NCBI GenBank assembly: GCA_900547285.1
Contig: URGF01000035.1
Location: 1-16,912, forward strand
Origin: an uncultured Collinsella sp.
GTDB taxonomy: Bacteria; Actinomycetota; Coriobacteriia; Coriobacteriales; Coriobacteriaceae
Reading direction: 5' to 3'
DNA length: 16,912 nucleotides
Positions 7,193 through 13,513 of this stretch are shown one piece after another (the first letter of the stretch is position 1; each line of letters begins with the position of its first letter). The notes beneath the pieces were generated by a model, which saw only the letters and a list, made by a program, of their open reading frames with translations, was not told where the DNA came from and searched no databases. A program made the translations under genes and the position numbers.

Positions 7193-8413
7193 ATGGCAAA
7201 CAAGAAAAAGAACCCCGAGGCCGCGCCGACGCCCGAGCAGCAGGCTCGCGCCGCCTCCAGCTCTCGCAAGAAGCAGCGCAAGACCCGCGTGTCCAAGACC
7301 GTCAAGATCGTTCTGGTGGTCATCGGCGTGCTGGCAATGCTACTTTCCGTCTCGGCCATGGCGTGCTCCGGCCTGATGTCGCAGGCCGAGGACACCTCGG
7401 GCTACAAGCTTACCGGCGGTGTAGCTGCCACTATCAACGGCACCAACCTCACCGAGGACACCGTGACCAAGCAGATCATGAGCATGCGCACGTCCTACGG
7501 CTACACCAAGGACAAGGACTGGGCACAGTATCTGGTCGACAACGACCTCACGCCCAAGAAGTACCGCAAGCAACTCATCGACTCCTACACGCAGCAGATT
7601 CTGCTTCAACAGGCACAGAAGGAGAACGGCGTGACGGTGTCGGACGAGGAGGTCGAGAAGGCTTGGAAGGACGCGTGCAAGAGCGCGGGCGGTGCCAAGG
7701 CCTTTAAGAAGACCCTTAAGACCTACGGCTACACCGAGGACACCTACAAGGACTCGCTCAAGGAGAGCCTGGCGCAGCAAAAGCTTAAGGATGCTGTGGC
7801 GCCCACCAGCAAGCCCAAGGACAGCGAGATTGTCGATTACATCAACGAGAACCTGTCCAACTACAACGATGCCCGTCGCTCGTCGAACATCCTGATCAAG
7901 GTTGATTCCGACGCTTCCGACGAGGACAAGGCTGCCGCCAAGGCCAAGGCGCAGGAGTGCCTGGACAAGATCAACTCCGGTGAGCTGAGCTTTGAGGACG
8001 CCGTTGAACAGTACTCCGAGGACACCGGATCCAAGGAGAAGAAGGGCGATGTGGCCTGGGATAAGCTCACCACCTTTGTCGACAGCTACCAGACGGCGCT
8101 CGAGGGGCTCAACAAGGGCGACGTGAGCGAAGTCATCGAGTCGACCTATGGCTACCACATCATCAAGTGCACCGACTACTTCCATGTCGATAATCAGGTT
8201 GACGACATCAACCAGGTGCCCAAGGCCATCAAAAAGTACGTCTCCAACGTGGTGAAGACGCAAGCGGTCAGCACCGCGTACAGCGAGTGGCTGGAGCAGT
8301 ACAAGAAGGATGCCGACATCACCGTCAACCCCATGCCCAAAGACGTGCCATACAACGTCAGTCTGAAGGGCGTCACCAAGAGTTCGACCGACGATTCGTC
8401 GACGACTGAGTAA
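7193..8413 (+). CDS. Membrane-anchored parvulin-like foldase (SurA_N/PpiC type)
   Basis: An extracytoplasmic peptidyl-prolyl isomerase or chaperone like PrsA, 406 residues. The N-terminal tail of about 36 residues is very basic, followed by one membrane segment (about 37-57). C58 follows it in a weak lipobox-like context (AMAC), so a lipoprotein is possible but not convincing. Residues 75-225 form a SurA_N-like helical region (INGTNLTEDTVTKQI, then lysine-rich helices). The parvulin domain spans about 229-330: SSNILIK, LSFEDAVEQYSEDTGSKEKKGDVAW, GDVSEVIESTYGYHIIK. In catalytic parvulins the first motif is usually S-H-I-L; here the residue is N233, while the second His (H323) is present, so isomerase activity may be weak. 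The ATG at 7193 has GAAAGG upstream. The yqeY-type gene follows 54 bp later. Confidence 0.85.
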   Translation: MANKKKNPEAAPTPEQQARAASSSRKKQRKTRVSKTVKIVLVVIGVLAMLLSVSAMACSGLMSQAEDTSGYKLTGGVAATINGTNLTEDTVTKQIMSMRTSYGYTKDKDWAQYLVDNDLTPKKYRKQLIDSYTQQILLQQAQKENGVTVSDEEVEKAWKDACKSAGGAKAFKKTLKTYGYTEDTYKDSLKESLAQQKLKDAVAPTSKPKDSEIVDYINENLSNYNDARRSSNILIKVDSDASDEDKAAAKAKAQECLDKINSGELSFEDAVEQYSEDTGSKEKKGDVAWDKLTTFVDSYQTALEGLNKGDVSEVIESTYGYHIIKCTDYFHVDNQVDDINQVPKAIKKYVSNVVKTQAVSTAYSEWLEQYKKDADITVNPMPKDVPYNVSLKGVTKSSTDDSSTTE

Positions 8414-8418
8414 TCATG

Positions 8419-8444
8419 GGGCGGTGCTCGCGCGAGTGCCGCCC
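8419..8444 (+). other. Intergenic hairpin without T tract
   Basis: A 12-bp stem with two G-T wobbles (8419-8430 / 8433-8444), in the 54-bp gap between the foldase and YqeY genes. It could be a weak terminator, an mRNA-processing or stability element, or part of the repeat background. Confidence 0.5.
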
Positions 8445-8467
8445 GCGCTATTAGAGAGGATTTGCAG

Positions 8468-8911
8468 ATGACCAACGAAGAGCTGCAGAAAGAAATGATC
8501 GCGGCCATGAAGGCCAAGGACAAGGTTCGCCTGTCCATCATTCGCCAGGTTAAGGCCGAGGTGAAGAATATCGAGGTCAACGAGCGCCGCGATGTGACTG
8601 AGGAAGACGTCAACAGCATGATCAAGCGTCTGATCAAGCAGACGAGCGAGACGCTGGAGATGTCCATCAAGGCCGGCACCGACCAGGAGCGTACCGACAA
8701 CCTGACCGAGCAGGTCAAGATTCTGGAGAGCCTGCTGCCCGCGCAGGTTTCGGGCAAGGAGCTCGAGGCTCTGATCGAGCAGGTCATCGCCGAGCTGGGC
8801 GCCACGTCCAAGAAGCAGATGGGCCAGGTCATGGGGGCGCTCGGCAAAGCCACCGGCGGCAACTTCGATAAGCCGGCAGCAGCAAAGATCGTCGGTGCCA
8901 AGCTTGCCTAA
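8468..8911 (+). CDS. GatB/YqeY-domain protein
   Basis: A 147-residue, all-helical, soluble protein of the YqeY family, which resembles the C-terminal tRNA-binding tail domain of GatB/Asn-Gln amidotransferase subunits. Its cellular role is unsettled. Visible family features: the opening LQKEMIAAMKAKDKVRLSIIRQVKAEVKNIEV, the central EQVKILESLLPAQVS, and the end KKQMGQVMGALG with NFDKPAAAKIVGAKL. The ATG at 8468 is preferred because AGAGAGGA lies 7 bp upstream; a TTG at 8462 in the same frame would add only two residues. A strong terminator follows 28 bp after the stop. Confidence 0.92.
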   Translation: MTNEELQKEMIAAMKAKDKVRLSIIRQVKAEVKNIEVNERRDVTEEDVNSMIKRLIKQTSETLEMSIKAGTDQERTDNLTEQVKILESLLPAQVSGKELEALIEQVIAELGATSKKQMGQVMGALGKATGGNFDKPAAAKIVGAKLA

Positions 8912-8939
8912 GGGCCGATCGACACATCGCTGATAGCGA

Positions 8940-8971
8940 GGGGCGCCGACCACGTGGTCGCGCCCCTTTTT
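8940..8971 (+). terminator. Intrinsic terminator after YqeY gene
   Basis: GGGGCGC (8940-8946) and GACCAC (8948-8953) pair with GTGGTC (8954-8959) and GCGCCCC (8960-8966), with one bulged C. The stem is followed by TTTTT (8967-8971). Confidence 0.9.
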
Positions 8972-8984
8972 GATGGCACCTGAA

Positions 8985-9060
8985 GGGCACTCATTGGGGA
9001 CAGACTTAAATGAGTGCCCGCTCGTTGGGTACTCATTTAAGTCTGTCCCCAATGAGTGCC
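8985..9060. repeat. BIME-like double palindrome with perfect 30-bp arms
   Basis: Arms 8986-9015 and 9031-9060 are perfectly complementary over 30 bp, with a 15-nt loop. The left arm is part of a smaller palindrome: GGGCACTCATT (8985-8995) and AATGAGTGCCC (9009-9019) flank GGGGACAG (8996-9003). The right half mirrors it with CTGTCCCC (9043-9050). It therefore reads as two head-to-head copies of one short element. A further ATGAGTG follows at 9063. It sits between a terminator and the ABC importer promoter region, and no gene is present in 8912-9173. Confidence 0.88.
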
Positions 9061-9132
9061 TAATGAGTGGGTGGAAGATTGCGGGTTCTTTACGGGGATG
9101 TAGTGTGGGCTGCGGAAACGTGGTTCTTTCCG

Positions 9133-9138
9133 TACAAT
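9133..9138 (+). promoter_or_regulatory. Possible -10 box of ABC importer operon
   Basis: TACAAT lies 35 bp before the ATPase start. The expected -35 position (9110-9115, CTGCGG) is poor, so the call rests on the -10 alone. Confidence 0.35.
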
Positions 9139-9173
9139 AGTTCAACTCGTGTAAACGCAGGGAAGGGACATTC

Positions 9174-9905
9174 ATGGCAGACATGATCGAGATCAAGCAT
9201 CTCAACAAGTACTTTGGCGACCTGCATGTGCTCAAAGATATCAACCTCACCGTCAAGCGCGGCGAGAAGCTCGTAATGATCGGGCCTTCCGGTTCGGGTA
9301 AGTCGACACTCATCCGTTGCGTCGATTATCTGGAGGAGCCCACGTCGGGCGAAGTCATCATCGACGGTACGCCGCTCACCAAAAAGAATCACCTGGAGAT
9401 GGCTCGCAAGTATAGTTCCATGGTGTTCCAGCAGTTCAACCTGTATCCCAACATGACGGTGCTGGGCAACCTGACACTCGCGCCCATCAAGCTGCAAAAG
9501 AAGAGCAAGGAGGAGGCGACCGAGATCGCCATCGCCGCACTCAGGCGCGTCGGCATGGCGCATAAGGCCGGCGAGTATCCGCAGAATCTCTCGGGTGGTC
9601 AGCAGCAGCGCATCGCCATCGCCCGCGCCCTGTGTACCAAGCAGCCCATCATCCTGTTTGACGAGCCGACCTCGGCGCTCGACCCCGAGATGGTCCAGGA
9701 GGTTCTGGACGTTATGATTGAGCTCGCGCAGGAGGACATCACCATGATCTGCGTGACGCACGAGATGGGCTTTGCGCGCCAGGTGGCCGACCGCGTCATC
9801 TTTATGGAGGACGGCCGCATCCTGGAGGAGGGCACGCCCGAGCACTTCTTCGATAACCCCGAGAACCCGCGCTGCCGCGAGTTCCTGTCCAAGATTCTGC
9901 ACTAG
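9174..9905 (+). CDS. Polar amino acid ABC importer, ATPase subunit (GlnQ-like)
   Basis: A 243-residue cytoplasmic ATPase that powers uptake through the two permeases encoded downstream. Motifs: Walker A GPSGSGKST (37-45), Q-loop in FQQFNLYPNMTVLGNL, signature LSGGQQQR (139-146), Walker B IILFDEP (159-165) with catalytic E164, and switch H196 in CVTHEMGFA. The spacing and the LYPNMTVL segment are typical of the glutamine/glutamate/polar family. The ATG at 9174 has GGAAGGGA 5 bp upstream; ATG 9183 is a less likely second start. First gene of a four-gene unit, with 8 bp to the binding-protein gene. The exact substrate cannot be read from an ATPase. Confidence 0.95.
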   Translation: MADMIEIKHLNKYFGDLHVLKDINLTVKRGEKLVMIGPSGSGKSTLIRCVDYLEEPTSGEVIIDGTPLTKKNHLEMARKYSSMVFQQFNLYPNMTVLGNLTLAPIKLQKKSKEEATEIAIAALRRVGMAHKAGEYPQNLSGGQQQRIAIARALCTKQPIILFDEPTSALDPEMVQEVLDVMIELAQEDITMICVTHEMGFARQVADRVIFMEDGRILEEGTPEHFFDNPENPRCREFLSKILH

Positions 9906-9913
9906 GCGCGGTG

Positions 9914-10789
9914 ATGGACATGACGGATATGACGAGGGCGGCCGTGTCGCGCCGTCACTTTTTGCAGCTGGCGGGCGCCGGCATGCTCGCGCTGACGGGG
10001 ACCGCGCTCACCGGTTGCGGCAACTCCACCAGCGGCGAGGGTTCCGACAAGGGATCCAAGCTTGCGGCCATCAAGTCGCACGGCCATCTGAATGCCGGCG
10101 TCAAGAAAGATGTTCCCGGCTACGGCTATTACGACACCGCCAAAGGCCGCTTTGAGGGCATGGAAGTCGATTTGTGCTACCAGATCGCCGCCGCCGTCTT
10201 TGGCGTGAGCTACAAGGAAGCCCGTGCCCAGGAGCTTGTCGAGTTTACCGACGTAACGCCCAAGACACGCGGCCCGCTGATCGATAACGGCCAACTCGAC
10301 GTGGTCGCAGCGACCTACACCATCACCGACGAGCGCAAGAAGAGCTGGGATTTCTCGACGCCGTACCGCACCGACTACGTGGGACTCATGGTCAAGAAGC
10401 GTTCGGGCTTTACCTCGATTGAGGACCTGGACGGCAAGGTCATCGGCGTGAGCCAGGGTGCCACCACGCAGGGCCTGATCGAGCAGATGATCAAGGACAA
10501 CGGCTTTAGCTGCAAGCCCGAGTTTAGGGCCTTTAGCGGCTACCCCATCATCAAGAGCTCGCTCGACGCCGGCAATATCGACGTCTTTGCCATGGACCGC
10601 TCCACGCTGGCCGGTTACATGAACGAGACCGTTGAGCTGTTGCAGCCCGAGGTCAAGTTTGGCGAGCAGGGCTACGGCGTGGCGACCAAGAAGGGCTGCG
10701 ACCTTTCGGCCGTGGTCGATCAGGTGATTTGCGATCGTCTGGCCGACGGCTGGCTCGACCAAGAGGTCAAGACCTGGGGTCTTGTATAG
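9914..10789 (+). CDS. Amino acid ABC importer, substrate-binding lipoprotein with Tat-type signal
   Basis: A 291-residue family 3 solute-binding protein that captures substrate outside the membrane. The signal peptide has SRRHFLQL (12-19), a twin-arginine pattern, then a hydrophobic stretch and the lipobox LTGC with C35 as the lipidated residue. The mature part shows the family pattern: GHLNAGVKKDVPGYGYYD, FEGMEVDLCYQIA, the ligand-loop region ATYTITDERKKSWDFSTPYRTDYVGLMVKK, and LDGKVIGVSQGATTQ. The GTG at 9911 directly precedes ATG 9914; both lack a strong ribosome site, so translation is probably coupled to the upstream gene, which ends 8 bp before. Glutamine, glutamate or cystine are all possible ligands. 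Confidence 0.93.
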   Translation: MDMTDMTRAAVSRRHFLQLAGAGMLALTGTALTGCGNSTSGEGSDKGSKLAAIKSHGHLNAGVKKDVPGYGYYDTAKGRFEGMEVDLCYQIAAAVFGVSYKEARAQELVEFTDVTPKTRGPLIDNGQLDVVAATYTITDERKKSWDFSTPYRTDYVGLMVKKRSGFTSIEDLDGKVIGVSQGATTQGLIEQMIKDNGFSCKPEFRAFSGYPIIKSSLDAGNIDVFAMDRSTLAGYMNETVELLQPEVKFGEQGYGVATKKGCDLSAVVDQVICDRLADGWLDQEVKTWGLV

Positions 10790-10814
10790 GCGCATCGTCC
10801 AAGGAAGGAATCAA

Positions 10815-11561
10815 ATGCTCGAAGGATTATTTGACGCCGACCGTTGGTCGACGACATTTCAAAACATGGGGCCCTTCTGGGAGGGCTTTGGCGTGACGCT
10901 ACAGGTGGTCGTTGCCGGTCTGCTGCTGTCGCTGGTGCTGGGCACGCTGCTGGGTGTGTTCTCTACCACCCGTTCGCGCGTGCTGCGCGCCATAAGCCGC
11001 GTATACGTGGAGTTTTACCAGAACACCCCGTTGCCCGTGCAGGTGCTCTTTATGTACATGGCTGGTCCGCAGTTTTTGCAGGCCATAACCGGTGCCGACC
11101 AGCCGGTGCGCATCGCGCCGTTCGTGCTGGGCTTCTTGGGCGTGGGCCTGTATCACGCGGCCTACATCTCGGAGGTCATCCGCACCGGTATCGAGGCGGT
11201 TCCGCGCGGTCAGATGGAGGCGGCGCAGAGCCAGGGCTTCACCCGTGCGCAGGCGTACTGGTACATCGTGCTGCCCCAGACATTCAAGATCATTCTGCCG
11301 CCGCTGTGCAACCAGGCACTCAACCTAGTCAAGAACACGTCGGTGCTGGCGCTTGTGGCCGGCGGCGACCTTATGTACCGTTCCGACAACTTTGTGAGTC
11401 TGTACGGTTACCTGCAGGGATACATCGTCTGCTGCCTTATGTACTTCATCATCTGCTTTCCGCTCGCCATGCTGGTGCAGTGGCTCGAGCGCCGCTCCAA
11501 GGAGCGTCCGCGCGGCGTGAGCCTGGCCGAGCTGGGGCTCGACAACGTAGAGGAGGCCTAG
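10815..11561 (+). CDS. Amino acid ABC importer permease 1
   Basis: A 248-residue inner-membrane permease of the HisM/GlnP type with about five hydrophobic segments (for example 25-50, 88-112, 170-190, 205-225). The coupling loop that contacts the ATPase is EAVPRGQMEAAQSQGF (127-142), followed by IVLPQTFKIILPPL. The frame is open upstream to an ATG at 10782 that overlaps the binding-protein gene, but ATG 10815 has GGAAGGA 5 bp before it and gives the usual N-terminus. It ends 3 bp before the second permease. Confidence 0.94.
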   Translation: MLEGLFDADRWSTTFQNMGPFWEGFGVTLQVVVAGLLLSLVLGTLLGVFSTTRSRVLRAISRVYVEFYQNTPLPVQVLFMYMAGPQFLQAITGADQPVRIAPFVLGFLGVGLYHAAYISEVIRTGIEAVPRGQMEAAQSQGFTRAQAYWYIVLPQTFKIILPPLCNQALNLVKNTSVLALVAGGDLMYRSDNFVSLYGYLQGYIVCCLMYFIICFPLAMLVQWLERRSKERPRGVSLAELGLDNVEEA

Positions 11562-11564
11562 CGC

Positions 11565-12203
11565 ATGGAAATCTTCAACGCGACCAACCTGCTCTACATT
11601 TGGGGCGGCTTTGTTAAAACCATCGAGATCTCGGCGCTGTCGATCTTTTTCTCGCTCATCTTTGGCACGGTGCTGGCGCTTGTTAAAAGCTATGCGCCCC
11701 GCCCGTTCCGTATTTTGGTGAGCGCCTATATCGAGCTGTTCCGCTGCACGCCGAACCTGCTGTGGATCCTGTTTATCTACTTTACGGTGCAGGGTTTGGA
11801 CATTGTGATTTCGACCATCGCCTTTACGCTGTTTACCAGCGCTGTTATGGCCGAGATTGTGCGCGGCGGCCTCAACTCGATTCCGCGCGGCCAGTTTGAG
11901 GCGGCGCAGAGCCAGGGCTTTGGCTTCTTTGCCACCATGCGCTACATCATTCTGCCGCAGACGTTTAAGACAATCATCCCGGCGCTGTTTAGCCAGTGCA
12001 CGACCGTCATCAAGGACAGCTCGTATCTTTCGGGCATTAACGTGGCCGAACTCATGTACACGGCAAACGTCGTGATGGCCCACGCGATCGATCTGTCGCA
12101 GGTGCTTATGCTCTACGGTCTGGTGTTTGCGATGTACTTTGTGCTCAACTTTGGTATCTCGCTGCTGGTCCGAGCTTACCAACGCCGCATCGTAGCCGCA
12201 TAG
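11565..12203 (+). CDS. Amino acid ABC importer permease 2
   Basis: A 212-residue partner permease forming the heterodimeric channel. It opens with a membrane helix (FVKTIEISALSIFFSLIFGTVLALV) and carries the coupling loop SIPRGQFEAAQSQGFG (105-120) and ILPQTFKTIIPALFSQ. The ATG at 11565 follows AGGAGG (11551-11556), which lies within the end of permease 1. Last gene of the importer unit; the large palindrome at 12204-12309 begins at the base after its stop codon. Confidence 0.94.
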   Translation: MEIFNATNLLYIWGGFVKTIEISALSIFFSLIFGTVLALVKSYAPRPFRILVSAYIELFRCTPNLLWILFIYFTVQGLDIVISTIAFTLFTSAVMAEIVRGGLNSIPRGQFEAAQSQGFGFFATMRYIILPQTFKTIIPALFSQCTTVIKDSSYLSGINVAELMYTANVVMAHAIDLSQVLMLYGLVFAMYFVLNFGISLLVRAYQRRIVAA

Positions 12204-12309
12204 CCTGGCTTTCCCTGGCACCCAACCTTGGCCTTCAAACCGTCGCTCGCGTACCAAAGTACGCGTCGCTCCTCTTTCAGGCCAATCTTGGGCACCAGGA
12301 AAACCCAGG
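12204..12309. repeat. 106-bp imperfect palindrome after the importer operon
   Basis: Paired blocks from outside in: CCTGG (12204-12208) with CCAGG (12305-12309); CCTGG (12214-12218) with CCAGG (12295-12299); CCCAA (12221-12225) with TTGGG (12288-12292); TTGGCCT (12228-12234) with AGGCCAA (12279-12285); and a tip CGCGTAC (12248-12254) / GTACGCG (12259-12265) with a CAAA loop. GTCGCT occurs as a direct repeat on both sides of the tip (12242-12247, 12265-12270). There is no T tract. It may stabilise the operon 3' end. It has no GGGGACAG core, so it is a different type from the other repeats. Confidence 0.75.
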
Positions 12310-12370
12310 TACGGTATCGTGGGAATAAGAGATAAACAGCCCTTTTCTCATTTGTTAGAAAGGAATCGCG

Positions 12371-12994
12371 ATGAGCGATCTGGAGAACAAGAAGAGTCCT
12401 GTGGTCATTACCATCGCGCGCGACTTTGGTGCCGAGGGCCACGAGATCGGACGCATCCTCGCCAACGAGTTGGGGATTCCGCTGTACGACAACGAACTGC
12501 TGGTGCGTGCGTCGCTGCGTGCGGGCGAGTCGCTCGACAAGATGGCCGCCTACGACGAGCGCCTGGCCGTGGAGAACATGGCGTTTTTGCCCGACCGCTA
12601 CGACGCCCGTTCGTACTCGGACAAGCTGTTCCAAAAGATGAGCCAGGTGATTTTGGACCTGGGTGAGACCGAGAGCTGCATTATCGAAGGCCGCCTGTCT
12701 GATTACCTGCTTCGCAACAACCCCAACCACATTGCCGTGTTGGTGACAGCGCCCTTTGAGGACCGCGTCGAAATCGTGCGCAAGAAGCGTGGCCTTAACA
12801 AAAAGAAGGGTGCCAAGCTGGTCAAGCAGCAGCAGAAGGCGCGCGAGGCGTTCTATAAGCGCTACAGCGCCGGCAAGTGGAAGATGACGAGCGGTAAGGA
12901 TATCGTCGTCAACCGCGCCAAGCTGGGGCGCGAAGGCTGCAAAGACGTTATCGCCGCTGCCTACCGCTACAAGGTAGCGCAGCTCGAAGGCTAG
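12371..12994 (+). CDS. Cytidylate kinase-like family protein
   Basis: A 207-residue soluble protein of the cytidylate-kinase-like family (PF13189 type). The phosphate-binding region is TIARDFGAEGHEIGRILA (14-31), with glycines at G20, G23 and G27 instead of a classical GKS/T loop. The later segments IIEGRLSDYLLR, VLVTAPFEDRVEIV and KKRGLNKKKGAKLVKQQQKAREAFY match the nucleotide-kinase lid and basic region. Proteins of this group are distinct from housekeeping Cmk, and their substrates are mostly unknown. The ATG at 12371 has AGAAAGGA upstream. It is bounded by a palindrome before and a terminator after, and is likely transcribed alone. Confidence 0.85.
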   Translation: MSDLENKKSPVVITIARDFGAEGHEIGRILANELGIPLYDNELLVRASLRAGESLDKMAAYDERLAVENMAFLPDRYDARSYSDKLFQKMSQVILDLGETESCIIEGRLSDYLLRNNPNHIAVLVTAPFEDRVEIVRKKRGLNKKKGAKLVKQQQKAREAFYKRYSAGKWKMTSGKDIVVNRAKLGREGCKDVIAAAYRYKVAQLEG

Positions 12995-13000
12995 CCGACC

Positions 13001-13047
13001 AAAACCACCGCAAAGGGGGCAGTGCACCTTTGCGGTGGTTTTTGTTT
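13001..13047 (+). terminator. Intrinsic terminator after cytidylate-kinase-like gene
   Basis: Arms 13001-13016 and 13027-13042 pair perfectly over 16 bp around a 10-nt loop. The right arm ends in a run of T, followed by GTTTT. Confidence 0.93.
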
Positions 13048-13076
13048 TAGGCGGAGGGGAAGGGCTCAGCCCAACG

Positions 13077-13373
13077 TCTCGATTTATAACACCTAGCCAG
13101 CCAAAATGGGTCTAGATGTTACAGATTGAGATGAACTGTCCGACCGTCAACCTAACGTCTCAATCTGTAACACCTAGCGGGATATTTGGTCTCTAACTGT
13201 TACAGATTGAGATCAAACGGAGGCGGCCGGCACAAGATCTCGATCTGTAACAACTACAGGGCTCAACGGGCTCTAACTGTTACAGATTTAGATGAACAAC
13301 CCGGCCGTCAGCCTAACGTCTAAATCTGTAACACAAAGCCAGAAATTTGGGCTCCAGGTGTTACAGATTGAGA
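13077..13373. repeat. Array of four 55-bp palindromes at 80-81 bp period
   Basis: Units at 13077-13131, 13158-13212, 13238-13292 and 13319-13373. Each has a 20-bp left arm starting TCT(C/A)(A/G)AT, a 15-nt loop and a 20-bp right arm containing GTTACAGATT(G/T)AGA. The innermost five bases of the arms and the loops vary, while the outer 15 bp are conserved; unit 2 pairs perfectly over the outer 15. Linkers are 26, 25 and 26 bp; the first and third are alike (TGAAC...CCGTCA.CCTAACG), the second differs. The array lies between two facing terminators, in the 519-bp gap 12995-13513, which has no gene. Confidence 0.88.
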
Positions 13374-13378
13374 CAAAG

Positions 13379-13441
13379 CGATCGACCAGATCCCAGACCA
13401 TCACAAAGGTGCCTGTCCCCATCGTGGTGGTCGGGCGATCG
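13379..13441. repeat. GGGGACAG-type palindrome beside the array
   Basis: CGATCG (13379-13384 and 13436-13441) forms the outer arms. GACCATCAC (13396-13404) pairs with GTGGTGGTC (13424-13432) with one mismatch. The centre contains AAGGTGCCTGTCCCC, so the core motif is on the minus strand (13413-13420). Confidence 0.65.
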
Positions 13442-13447
13442 GCATAG

Positions 13448-13485
13448 AAAAAGTCCCCGCCGGGCGTGTGCTCGACGGGGACTTT
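13448..13485 (-). terminator. Intrinsic terminator after nfnB
   Basis: AAAGTCCCCG (13450-13459) pairs with CGGGGACTTT (13476-13485). Read on the minus strand the stem ends in a run of five T (13452-13448). It is 29 bp past the nfnB stop. Confidence 0.85.
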
Positions 13486-13513
13486 GCCGTTTGATGGCTA
13501 GCGTTGAGGGTGA

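Noticed and set aside
13077..13373. CRISPR array
   Set aside because: The repeated unit is itself a long palindrome with an internal variable loop, the linkers 1 and 3 are similar to each other, there are only four units, and no cas gene is present.
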